Shown here piece after piece: positions 1 to 5,629 of a stretch of DNA of 5,629 bases. Position 1 is the stretch's first letter, and every line of letters begins with the position of its first letter. Both the position numbers and the translations under genes were made by a program. Under the pieces are notes generated by a model that was not told where the DNA came from, did not search any database, and saw only the letters and a list, made by a program, of their open reading frames with translations. The stretch is from NCBI GenBank assembly GCA_946534745.1, contig CAMNDA010000216.1:1-5629 (forward strand). The letters run 5' to 3'. The DNA comes from an uncultured Verrucomicrobiota bacterium (GTDB taxonomy: Bacteria; Verrucomicrobiota; Kiritimatiellia; RFP12; UBA3636).

Positions 1-2
1 AA

Positions 3-2186
3 GCGAAGACGACGCCGGCGCTCTCGATGCTTGCGGCGCACGTCCGGGTGGTGTTCGAGGAGGCGGCGAACCACCGTCGGGCGACCGGCGTGGACGACCG
101 TCTCGACGAGCTGCTGCGGATGTCGGTCGGGAAGTACTCGACGTGGGAGGAGGCGGAGATCCGCGCGACCGGGGCTCCGCTGGTCTACATCCCGGTGGCG
201 GATAAGAAGCACCGGGCGGGCGCCGCGATGCTCGGGGAGCTTTTCAACAATCCGGGCGACAAGTGCTGGACGCTCGTTCCGACGCCGGACCCGACGGTCC
301 CGAAGTGGGTCCGCGAGCGTGCGACCGCCGAGGTGGTGGCGCCGTTCGTCGAGCTCTGGACGGAGGAGCACGGGGCTCCGCCTCCGAAGGCCGAGGTCTG
401 GCGCGCGGTGCTGAAGCGCGCGGACGAGATCGATTCGGCAAGGCGGGCGTTCGCGCTTCGCGCGGCCCGCGGGATGGAGGAGCGCATCCACGACCAGATG
501 GTCGAGGGCGGCTGGATCGAGGCGCTCAACCGCTACGTGGACGACCTGTGCATCTACGGCACGGCGTTCCTGCGCGGGCCGGAGCCGCGGATGCGGCGCA
601 CGGTCGAGTACGCGTCGGACGACGCCGCGCCCGGCGGGAATGTCCGCGTGGTCGAGGACGTCGCGCTTTCGTTCGAGGCGATCTCCCCGTTCGACGTGTA
701 TCCGGCGCCGGGGGCCCGCGACGTGAACGACGGCCCGCTCGTGCTGAAGGTGCGCTACCTGCCCGACGAGCTGCGGCTCGCGTCGCGGCTCCCGGAGGCG
801 AAGGGCGGGCGCAAGGGCTGGATCCCGGAGGCCGTCGATTCGATCCTGCGCTCGACGCCGCAGGGTGGCGGGCGCGACTGGCTCGCGGAGACGACGCGCA
901 GCGCCGACCGCGAGTCGCCGGACGGCGCGAAGCAGGACACGTCGGCGCGCAGCGCGTCGGCGGATTGCACGATCGAGGGGCTCGAGTTCTTCGGATCGGT
1001 GCGCGGCTCGGAGCTGCTCGGCATCGGGATGCGCGAGCTCACCGACGGCGAGGCGGTCGATCCGGCGGAGTACTACGAGGTCGACGCGATCGTCATCAAC
1101 GACGTCGTGGTGCACTGCAGGATCGTCGAGCCCGAGATCGGGCGGCCGATCTGCAGGGGCGTCTTCTACCCGAGGAGCGACAGCTACTGGGGCGTCGGGC
1201 CGATGGAGAAGTGCAAGGACGCGCAGCGGATGTGCAACGCCGCGGTGCGCTCTCTCGGCGTCAACATGCCGCAGGCGTCCGGCCCGCAGTTCGCGATCAC
1301 GGACATGGGCCGGCTCGACCCGACGTGCGGGACCGACCTCACGCCGTGGAAGATGTGGCGGTTCGGCCCTCCTCCGTTCGGCCAGGGCGGCAACGCGAAC
1401 CCGATCCAGATGTTCCAGCCGGCGTCCAACGCGGCGGAGCTGATCAAGGTCGAGGAATACTTCGACAAGCTGTGCGACGAGCTCTCCGGGATCCCGGCCT
1501 ACACGATGGGCCAGGGGACGGCCGCGGGGGAGATCGGGCGCACGGCGTCCGGCTACTCGATGCTGATGGAGTCCGCCACGCGCGGGTTCAAGCACGCGGT
1601 GCACCAGACCGACGTGCTCGTCGTGCGCCGGATGGTGATGATGTGCTACGCGTGGGAGATGCTGCACGGCAAGGACGAGACCGTGAAGGGCGACGTCCGG
1701 TGCAACCCCGCGGGTCTCGTCGGGCTCATCAACAAGGAGCAGGACTACAATCGAAAGATGCAATTCCTGCAGCTCACGGCGAACCCGATCGACCAGCAGC
1801 TCGTCGGTCTCGCGGGGCGCGCGAAGCTTCTGCGCGAGATCGCGCGGCCGATGGAGATCTCGCTGGACGAGGTGCTCAAGTCGCCGGAGAAGCTCGAGGA
1901 GGAGCAGCGGCTCGCCGAACTGCGGCAGAAGATCGCGGTCGCGAACGAGGCGGCCGGCGCGCTCGGGCCGCAGCCCGGCGCGGAGCCCGCACCGGCGGAG
2001 GCCGGCGGCGAAGAGGAGTTCCGCGGCGCGTCGGGCGGCCGGCGCGCGACGGTCCCGCAGCCCGGGACCGGCATCACGCCGCAGGCTCGCGGCGCGATGC
2101 GCAAGGCCGCGGGCGAACCACGGGCGCGGGCGGCGCAAGGCCTCCGCGCGGCGCAGACGCGGGCGGCCCGCAGGGCCTCCGCGTAA
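3..2186 (+). CDS. Phage portal protein (5'-partial at window edge)
   Basis: Portal proteins form the dodecameric ring at one capsid vertex through which DNA is packaged and ejected. Counting from the ATG at 27 (719 residues), an N-terminal helical segment (1-35) leads to VGKYS and a block with PLVYIPVADKKHRAG (51-65) and the WTLVPTPDPTVP stretch (81-92). The core has SPFDVYPAPGARD (220-232), FYPRSDSYWGVGP (380-392) followed by the helix with KDAQRMCNAAVRSL, and LSGIPAYTMGQG (486-497) followed by GRTASGYSMLMESATRGFK. These blocks resemble podovirus-type portals (recalled family pattern). The last ~75 residues are Ala/Arg/Pro/Gly-rich and low complexity. P22 portal is about 725 residues, so the size fits. 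The frame stays open from 27 back to base 3, and no Shine-Dalgarno precedes 27, so the true start is probably outside the window. The next gene begins 21 nt downstream. Terminase is expected upstream. Portal call is confident; exact subfamily is not. Confidence 0.88.
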   Translation, partial: AKTTPALSMLAAHVRVVFEEAANHRRATGVDDRLDELLRMSVGKYSTWEEAEIRATGAPLVYIPVADKKHRAGAAMLGELFNNPGDKCWTLVPTPDPTVPKWVRERATAEVVAPFVELWTEEHGAPPPKAEVWRAVLKRADEIDSARRAFALRAARGMEERIHDQMVEGGWIEALNRYVDDLCIYGTAFLRGPEPRMRRTVEYASDDAAPGGNVRVVEDVALSFEAISPFDVYPAPGARDVNDGPLVLKVRYLPDELRLASRLPEAKGGRKGWIPEAVDSILRSTPQGGGRDWLAETTRSADRESPDGAKQDTSARSASADCTIEGLEFFGSVRGSELLGIGMRELTDGEAVDPAEYYEVDAIVINDVVVHCRIVEPEIGRPICRGVFYPRSDSYWGVGPMEKCKDAQRMCNAAVRSLGVNMPQASGPQFAITDMGRLDPTCGTDLTPWKMWRFGPPPFGQGGNANPIQMFQPASNAAELIKVEEYFDKLCDELSGIPAYTMGQGTAAGEIGRTASGYSMLMESATRGFKHAVHQTDVLVVRRMVMMCYAWEMLHGKDETVKGDVRCNPAGLVGLINKEQDYNRKMQFLQLTANPIDQQLVGLAGRAKLLREIARPMEISLDEVLKSPEKLEEEQRLAELRQKIAVANEAAGALGPQPGAEPAPAEAGGEEEFRGASGGRRATVPQPGTGITPQARGAMRKAAGEPRARAAQGLRAAQTRAARRASA

Positions 2187-2207
2187 CCCACTTTTCCAAG
2201 ACGAGAG

Positions 2208-2495
2208 ATGATCCTGCAACTTCCGCCAGATGCCGTCCGGATGCTCGCGAACCCCGACCACAAGCCGGTTCGCGACCTGCTCGGCCAGTGGGTCGGCGCG
2301 TCGCTGCAGGACACGCTCACGCATCTGCTCTTTCCGGACGGAGACCTCCCTCCCGGCCAGCGCGCCGTGCTGGAGGCCGAAGCCCGGATCCTCATGGGGT
2401 TCCAGAACGCGTTCGCGGGCGCTTCCCGCGTCGCGGCGGTCCAAGCCAGGCCGCCGGCCGACGCAAAGGGAAACTCGCCCGGCGGATTCGTCTAG
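2208..2495 (+). CDS. Small phage protein of unknown function between portal and scaffold
   Basis: This 95-residue protein is not recognised with confidence. It begins MILQLPPDAVRMLANPDHKP and is predicted helical from about residue 20 to 75, with amphipathic segments around RDLLGQWVGASLQDTL and GQRAVLEAEARILMGFQNAF, then a flexible Gly/Pro/Ala tail (75-95). No signal peptide, membrane segment or metal-binding motif is seen. The start lies 21 nt after the portal stop, with only a weak purine run (AAGACGAGAG) abutting the ATG, so translation may depend partly on coupling to the portal gene. Codon use (C/G-ending) is like its neighbours, supporting a real gene. Small helical proteins at this position are common in podovirus-like head modules. 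A role in head assembly, as a portal or scaffold accessory factor, is inference from position only. Confidence 0.72.
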   Translation: MILQLPPDAVRMLANPDHKPVRDLLGQWVGASLQDTLTHLLFPDGDLPPGQRAVLEAEARILMGFQNAFAGASRVAAVQARPPADAKGNSPGGFV

Positions 2496-2600
2496 GGACC
2501 CCGAAAGCGGCACGGCGGAAATCGGTTCCCTCCGCTCCGCCCGGCCGACGGAACTCGATGGCAGGCACCATCGCTCCGGCAACCCGAAAGGCACACCGAA
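2496..2600 (+). other. Intergenic leader ahead of scaffold gene, with small hairpin
   Basis: This 105-nt gap is the longest non-coding stretch in the window. It contains a perfect 6-bp inverted repeat, CGATGG (2556-2561) and CCATCG (2568-2573), around a 6-nt loop, and a weaker 5-bp pair GCGGA/TCCGC between about 2515 and 2535. There is no T-run after either, so neither looks like an intrinsic terminator. No convincing -35/-10 promoter is visible. The CGAAAGG box before the scaffold start lies at its 3' end. It may be an untranslated leader or an mRNA processing site; the function is unproven. Confidence 0.4.
2585..2591 (+). promoter_or_regulatory. Ribosome-binding site (CGAAAGG) of scaffold gene
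   Basis: CGAAAGG ends 9 nt before the ATG at 2601. AAAGG can pair with the 3' end of 16S rRNA as a moderate Shine-Dalgarno site. The same heptamer precedes the capsid and decoration genes at nearly the same distance. It supports 2601 as the start of the scaffold gene. Confidence 0.6.
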
Positions 2601-3497
2601 ATGGACAACCCCAACCCCACCAATCCAACCCAGACTCCTCCCCAGAACCCGACGCCGCAGCCCCCGGCCCCCGCCACCGTGCAGGACCTCGCCGCGACGC
2701 TCGGCGTCTCCCCGTCCGCCAAGACCGATCCCGCCGACGAGCAGCGCATCCGCGTGAACGACGGCCGGCTCAAGAAGGCGAACGAAGAGCTCGCGGCACG
2801 CGATGCTCGGATCAAGGAACTCGAAGCCCAGCTCGCGAAGGCGAACGCTGGCAAGCCGGCGTTCGACGCGGCGGCCGTGAAGAAGCTCGCGGCCAACCCC
2901 GACGATGTCGGAGACGAGTTCGCGGACGTGACCGCGAAGGGCCTCAACGCCCTGCGCGAGACCGTCCGGCAGGAGACGAAGGCGGAGTTCGACGCGATGC
3001 GCGCCGAGATGGCCGCCGCGAAGGAGGCGTCTGCGAACGCCGTGGCGAAGGCGACGATGGAGCGCACGCTCCGCGCCGTCGAGAGCACGGCTCCGGGACT
3101 CGTCGCGCGCATCGCGCGCGGCGACCTGGCGGAGAAGTGGGAGGGCTTCCTCGACACCCCGGACTCGTTCTCGGGCGTCACGCTGCGCGACATCCTGAAG
3201 GGTGCCGTGGCGGGCGGCCGCGACGAGGCGGTGCAGGAGGTCTACAAGCGGTTCGTCAAGGAGGCGGGCCTCGGCGGGCAATACGGCGGGACCCCGACGG
3301 CCCTGCCGCGCGGCGCGTCATCGTTCGACGCCCGCGCCGTCGCCGCAGGCGGGAACAAGCCGGTCTACGAGTCGCGCGAGCAGCTGGAGGCGGAATACCT
3401 CCGGCTCGCGCAGGCCCGCGGCGTCCCCGACGGCGAGCGGCGGCAGAAGATGGACGAAATCAAGTCCGCCATCGCGGAACACCGCTACGTGAAGTAG
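2601..3497 (+). CDS. Probable capsid scaffolding protein
   Basis: Scaffolding proteins act as internal chaperones that guide coat subunits into a prohead and then leave. This 298-residue protein has a disordered Asn/Pro/Thr/Gln-rich N-terminus (1-27). It is followed by charged helices with coiled-coil character at about 46-83 (RLKKANEELAARDARIKEL) and 112-160. A globular block at about 156-222 contains ESTAPGLVARIARGDLAEKW, then FLDTPDSFSG and a helix ending VYKRFVKEAG. A basic helical C-terminus (257-298) ends AEHRYVK; in P22-type scaffolds a basic C-terminal helix binds coat. P22 scaffold is about 303 residues, similar in size. The gene sits between portal and major capsid, the standard scaffold position, and starts 9 nt after a CGAAAGG box. 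The call rests on position, composition and the charged coiled-coil layout. No protease motif is seen, so it is not an obvious protease-scaffold fusion. A minor internal head protein is the main alternative. Confidence 0.75.
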   Translation: MDNPNPTNPTQTPPQNPTPQPPAPATVQDLAATLGVSPSAKTDPADEQRIRVNDGRLKKANEELAARDARIKELEAQLAKANAGKPAFDAAAVKKLAANPDDVGDEFADVTAKGLNALRETVRQETKAEFDAMRAEMAAAKEASANAVAKATMERTLRAVESTAPGLVARIARGDLAEKWEGFLDTPDSFSGVTLRDILKGAVAGGRDEAVQEVYKRFVKEAGLGGQYGGTPTALPRGASSFDARAVAAGGNKPVYESREQLEAEYLRLAQARGVPDGERRQKMDEIKSAIAEHRYVK

Positions 3498-3514
3498 CGT
3501 CGCGGGCGGACGCA

Positions 3515-3526
3515 TCCCGAAAGGGA
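3515..3526 (+). promoter_or_regulatory. Ribosome-binding site of capsid gene, within a GAAA-tetraloop mini-hairpin
   Basis: CCCGAAAGGGA precedes the ATG at 3535, with CGAAAGG ending 10 nt before the start. The segment TCCC-GAAA-GGGA is a perfect 4-bp stem capped by a GNRA-type GAAA loop, so part of the Shine-Dalgarno sequence lies in the 3' arm. The binding-site call is well supported by position and by the matching boxes at 2585 and 4559. A regulatory role for the short hairpin is speculative. Confidence 0.55.
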
Positions 3527-3534
3527 CATCCACC

Positions 3535-4548
3535 ATGATCGCAGACGTCAGTCTCGTTCCCCAGTCCGTGCTCGACCAGTGGTCGCCGATCGTCTACGGC
3601 GCCGACCTCTGGGAGTACGCCCGGGAGAACACCATCCGCAAGAACCTCTGCAACTCCGACTTCGCGGGCGAGATCAAGGGCTACGGCTCCAAGCTCGTCA
3701 TCCGCAAGAAGCCGGCGGTGCAGACCCACAAGTTCGTCGCCAACGCGCCGTTCATCCCGCAGAAGCTCACGGCCGACTCCATCGAGGTCACCGTGGGCCG
3801 CGGCCGCACGTGGGCCGTCACCATCTCCGAGTGGGAGGAAATGACCTCCGACATCAAGGGGTGGCAGTCCATCGTGACCCAGGAGGGCGGCAAGCAGCTC
3901 GACGAGGACGAGGAGATCGAGTTCTTCCAGTCCATCGCCGCGTTCGGCAACCCCGAGAACCAGGGCCACGGCGCCGGCCTCCGCAACGGCATCTACGAGC
4001 TCGGCACCGCCGACCTCCCGCTGCTCGTGACGCGCGCCGACGCCGACTTCGTCGCGGCGGGCGATACGTCCGTCGCCGACCCGGTCGTCGGCTCGCAGGG
4101 CGCCGCCCTGCTCCTGTGCGACATCGACGCGATGATGAGCGAGCAGCCCGGCTTCGGCCAGCAGCAGCCCTTCGCCGTCATCCCGCCGGCGTTCGCCAAC
4201 CTCGTGCGCAAGAGCGAGCACTTCTCGCGCCTCGCGCACGCGGAGACGGACGGCTGGGCGCTCCGCAAGGGGCTCAAGGCCATCGGCATGATCGGCGGCC
4301 TCACGCTGTACCAGTCCAACCTCCTCTACACGTTCAAGCAGGCCGGCGGCCGCCGCACGGTCTTCGACATCGTGTTCGGGGACAAGCGGGCCATCACCTA
4401 CGCGGACATCGTGTCCCGCATCGACGTGAAGGTCCCGCAGGACGTGATCGGCGTCAAGCACATCGTCGCGACCCACATCTACGACTGGTTCTGCCCGCGG
4501 CCCGAGTATCTCGGCCACGCGCTCGTGACCATCGGGGCCGCCGCGTAA
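3535..4548 (+). CDS. Major capsid protein (HK97-fold type)
   Basis: The main coat subunit of the icosahedral phage head. The 337-residue protein begins with a helical arm containing SVLDQWSPIVYGADLWEYAR (11-30). KGYGSKLVIRKKPAVQTHKF (48-67) follows, a strand-rich region of the type seen in many tailed-phage coats before the 'TADSIEVTVGRGRTWAVTISEWE' region (79-101) and the spine-helix-like stretch (102-134). The C-terminal half has CDIDAMMSEQPGF, then FAVIPPAFANLVRKSEHF, then GMIGGLTLYQSNLLYTF (251-267), a pattern recalled from many HK97-fold coats (a 'G.i.G..vy.SN' block). A final strand-rich segment ends VTIGAAA. There is no N-terminal protease/delta domain; the separate upstream scaffold gene serves that role. 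Length is shorter than P22 coat (430 residues). The start is fixed by a CGAAAGG box 10 nt upstream. It lies 37 nt after the scaffold stop and 26 nt before the next gene. C-ending codons (ATC, TCC, GCC, CTC) are more dominant than in the portal gene, consistent with high expression. Fold assignment is from sequence pattern, not structure. Confidence 0.85.
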   Translation: MIADVSLVPQSVLDQWSPIVYGADLWEYARENTIRKNLCNSDFAGEIKGYGSKLVIRKKPAVQTHKFVANAPFIPQKLTADSIEVTVGRGRTWAVTISEWEEMTSDIKGWQSIVTQEGGKQLDEDEEIEFFQSIAAFGNPENQGHGAGLRNGIYELGTADLPLLVTRADADFVAAGDTSVADPVVGSQGAALLLCDIDAMMSEQPGFGQQQPFAVIPPAFANLVRKSEHFSRLAHAETDGWALRKGLKAIGMIGGLTLYQSNLLYTFKQAGGRRTVFDIVFGDKRAITYADIVSRIDVKVPQDVIGVKHIVATHIYDWFCPRPEYLGHALVTIGAAA

Positions 4549-4558
4549 CCGACGAAAA

Positions 4559-4565
4559 CGAAAGG
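4559..4565 (+). promoter_or_regulatory. Ribosome-binding site (CGAAAGG) of decoration gene
   Basis: CGAAAGG followed by AAA ends 9 nt before the ATG at 4575, in the 26-nt gap after the capsid stop. It decides this start: the same frame is open far upstream through the capsid gene, but that upstream part is an Arg-rich out-of-frame reading and not a real extension. Confidence 0.62.
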
Positions 4566-4574
4566 AAACCGACA

Positions 4575-5087
4575 ATGGCTACCATCGACTGGAACAAGCG
4601 CGCCGACGCCACCCCCGCCATCCAGGGCGGGCTCGACGGCGGCACCAACCACATCGGCCACGGCGTCCCCGGCTTCTTCAAGCTCTCGGACCTCCCGGCC
4701 TCCGGAACGTCCGGTCCCAAGCTGAAGCTCCCGAAGGGCTTCATGCCGACGTACTGGGCGATCTACCTGTGGGAGAACAGGCTCAAGGACGGCGTCTCCA
4801 AGACGCTCTCGATCGCCGGGTCCAACCCGACGATCTCCGGCAGCGGCGTCGTCGCGGGCGACCTCGACGGCTCCGACTCGGACTCCGACGCCGATCCCGC
4901 CACCGCCACCAAGCCCGGCCTGCTCGCGATGGGCAAGGTCGCGGAACCGGCGGTCGTCGCGACGGACGAGAACTTCGTCGTCCCGAAGGTCAACGCCGTC
5001 GTCGATCCGGCGACGGACGGCGACGCGCTCGTGCTGATCGTCGTCGGCGGCGAGGTCGTCGACCGCTCGAAGGTCTACCTCTGGTAG
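4575..5087 (+). CDS. Probable head decoration / capsid-stabilising protein
   Basis: A 170-residue protein immediately downstream of the coat gene, the usual place for a phage head-decoration or cement protein. It starts MATIDWNKRADATPAIQGGL. It then has a Gly/Pro-rich region, LKLPKGFMPTYWAIYLWENR (about 50-69) that looks like a beta-rich core, an Asp/Ser-rich acidic loop at 96-107 (DLDGSDSDSDAD), and alternating hydrophobic strands (FVVPKVNAVVD, ALVLIVVGGEVVD) ending at KVYLW. It looks soluble and beta-rich with no signal peptide or membrane helix. The acidic Asp/Ser-rich loop could bind divalent cations or be surface-exposed; this is inference. The start follows a CGAAAGG box at 9 nt spacing. 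A hairpin terminator follows 12 nt after the stop. I do not recognise a specific family, so decoration function rests on position and fold impression; a minor head protein or head-tail connector is possible. Confidence 0.62.
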   Translation: MATIDWNKRADATPAIQGGLDGGTNHIGHGVPGFFKLSDLPASGTSGPKLKLPKGFMPTYWAIYLWENRLKDGVSKTLSIAGSNPTISGSGVVAGDLDGSDSDSDADPATATKPGLLAMGKVAEPAVVATDENFVVPKVNAVVDPATDGDALVLIVVGGEVVDRSKVYLW

Positions 5088-5096
5088 GCGCTCCGC

Positions 5097-5140
5097 GTCC
5101 CTCCCGGCGGCGCGGGCCGCCGCCGGGAGGGGCTTCTTCC
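5097..5140 (+). terminator. Intrinsic-like terminator after the capsid/decoration genes
   Basis: A perfect 14-bp GC-rich stem pairs 5099-5112 with 5118-5131 around a 5-nt loop (CGGGC at 5113-5117). A T-G wobble and a G-C pair extend it at the base (5097-5098 with 5132-5133). It is followed by CTTCTTCC, a pyrimidine run with an interrupted T-tract, so it is rho-independent in form but probably not fully efficient. It begins 9 nt after the decoration stop codon and precedes the next gene by about 30 nt, marking a transcription boundary or partial attenuation point in the late operon. The opposite strand lacks a T-run beyond the stem, so it acts on + strand transcripts. Confidence 0.75.
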
Positions 5141-5169
5141 GCAACCGGCCCGGCAAAACCGACCCAGAA

Positions 5170-5629
5170 ATGAAATACCTCCTCCACAAGACCAACCACC
5201 GCGTCCTGCCAGCCAATCCGGAACTTCTCGCAATGGCGTCGAAGCCGGATTCCGAGTTCCTCGTGATCGAGGAGGCGGACGCGCTTCCGATCCTCCGCGA
5301 TCGCAGCGGCGCGAAGGTCCGCGAATTCTTCCAGCGCCGCCGCCTCGAAGAGGCGCAGCGTCTCCTCGCGATCGCGCAGGGCGACGTGTCCGCTGCGGAG
5401 GCCGCGGCTCCCGCCGCGCCCCGTCCGTCCGCCGCCGAACAGGCCGCCGCAACCGCGCAGGCGTGGGCCGAGGGCAAGTCCGCCAAGCTGACCGACGCGG
5501 AGGTCTCCATGTCCTTGCGCGACGCCGGCCCGACTGCGCAGGCCTCCTCGGCGACGCCCGAGCAGATCGCCAAGCTTCCCAAGATCGAGCCCGCGGCCGA
5601 TCCCGCCCCGGCGCCTGCGCCGGCCCCGG
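5170..5629 (+). CDS. Unknown phage protein with Ala/Pro-rich tail (3'-partial)
   Basis: The frame from the ATG at 5170 stays open for 153 codons to the right edge, so the gene is truncated by the window. It starts MKYLLHKTNHRVLPANPELL, then has DSEFLVIEEADALPIL, then a basic helical stretch VREFFQRRRLEEAQRLLAIA (about 51-70). From about residue 71 it is Ala/Pro-rich with a helix around AEQAAATAQAWAEG and ends in an Asp/Pro/Ala repeat (ADPAPAPAPAP). The short N-terminal unit with HR(V)LP resembles small domains at the start of unassigned phage head-region proteins, but I cannot name it. There is no good Shine-Dalgarno before 5170 (only CCGACCCAGAA). An in-frame ATG at 5233 is possible but would discard the well-formed N-terminus. 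It follows the terminator, so it may have its own promoter or be read through. Likely a virion or head-completion accessory protein; inference from position only. Confidence 0.62.
   Translation, partial: MKYLLHKTNHRVLPANPELLAMASKPDSEFLVIEEADALPILRDRSGAKVREFFQRRRLEEAQRLLAIAQGDVSAAEAAAPAAPRPSAAEQAAATAQAWAEGKSAKLTDAEVSMSLRDAGPTAQASSATPEQIAKLPKIEPAADPAPAPAPAP

Noticed and set aside
1745..2395. 216-residue antisense frame opposite the portal C-terminus and the small gene
   Set aside because: Ser/Arg/Ala/Pro-rich shadow translation with no recognisable motif; start lies inside the portal core.
2511..2535. Weak GCGGA/TCCGC stem as a possible terminator after the small gene
   Set aside because: Only 5 bp with an 11-nt loop and no T-run; such pairs are expected by chance in DNA this GC-rich.
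263..3538. 1091-residue open frame on the + strand, the longest in the window
   Set aside because: It overlaps portal, the small gene and scaffold in another frame; its translation is dominated by Arg, Ala and Gly, as expected of an out-of-frame reading of GC-rich DNA, and shows no domain pattern.
3579..4574. In-frame upstream extension of the decoration gene through the capsid gene
   Set aside because: The extra 332 residues are Arg/His/Pro-rich out-of-frame reading of the capsid gene; the CGAAAGG box and sensible protein sequence begin at 4575. No sign of programmed frameshifting from the capsid gene, which ends in a normal stop at 4546-4548.
3460..4575. 371-residue antisense frame opposite the capsid gene
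   Set aside because: Its product is a run of Val, Leu, Asp, Glu and Arg without domain logic; it mirrors the strong third-position GC bias of the capsid gene, and every supported gene here is on the + strand.
4479..5582. 367-residue antisense frame across the decoration gene, terminator and last gene
   Set aside because: It reads through the hairpin terminator and opposite two better-supported genes; low-complexity composition and no ribosome-binding site.
5608..5623. 7-bp inverted repeat CCGGCGC/GCGCCGG with a 2-nt spacer near the right edge
   Set aside because: It lies within codons for an Ala/Pro repeat of the last gene, which explains the symmetry; the 2-nt loop is too short for a stable full hairpin and no T-run follows in view.
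1..5629. Search for CRISPR array, tRNA, integrase, transposase, toxin-antitoxin or defence genes
   Set aside because: No direct-repeat array, tRNA-like cloverleaf or relevant protein motif was seen; gene-sized frames are all accounted for by the head-assembly module.

Overview
The window is a stretch of the head-morphogenesis module of a tailed double-stranded DNA bacteriophage or a prophage. All genes are on the + strand and tightly packed, and the DNA is very GC-rich (roughly two thirds or more by eye, with G/C at nearly every third codon position). No integrase, transposase, tRNA, CRISPR array or defence gene is visible. The host cannot be named from this sequence. High GC suggests a high-GC bacterium such as a proteobacterium or actinobacterium, but this is inference only.

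Layout: 1-2186 is a portal protein whose reading frame is open to the left edge, so its real start is probably outside the window. 2208-2495 is a small 95-residue protein of unknown function. 2496-2600 is a short non-coding leader with a small hairpin. 2601-3497 is a Pro-rich, coiled-coil protein best read as the capsid scaffold. 3535-4548 is the major capsid protein. 4575-5087 is a 170-residue probable head-decoration or head-stabilising protein. 5088-5169 carries a strong GC-rich hairpin followed by a pyrimidine/T-rich run, probably an intrinsic terminator. 5170 to the right edge is the start of a further gene, open at the edge, with a compact N-terminal domain and an Ala/Pro-rich low-complexity extension.

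How the genes work together: the order portal - scaffold - major capsid is the classic head-assembly order. The portal ring nucleates the prohead, scaffold directs coat polymerisation, and a small protein made straight after the coat often cements the mature shell. The scaffold, coat and decoration genes share a CGAAAGG box 9-10 nt before their start codons, which looks like a common ribosome-binding signal. The terminator closes this group. Large subunit terminase would be expected just upstream and head-completion or tail genes downstream, but neither is in view.

I found no evidence of a novel accessory system. The second-look items are the unassigned small genes, the shared translation-initiation box, small RNA structures and a codon-choice shift between portal and capsid.
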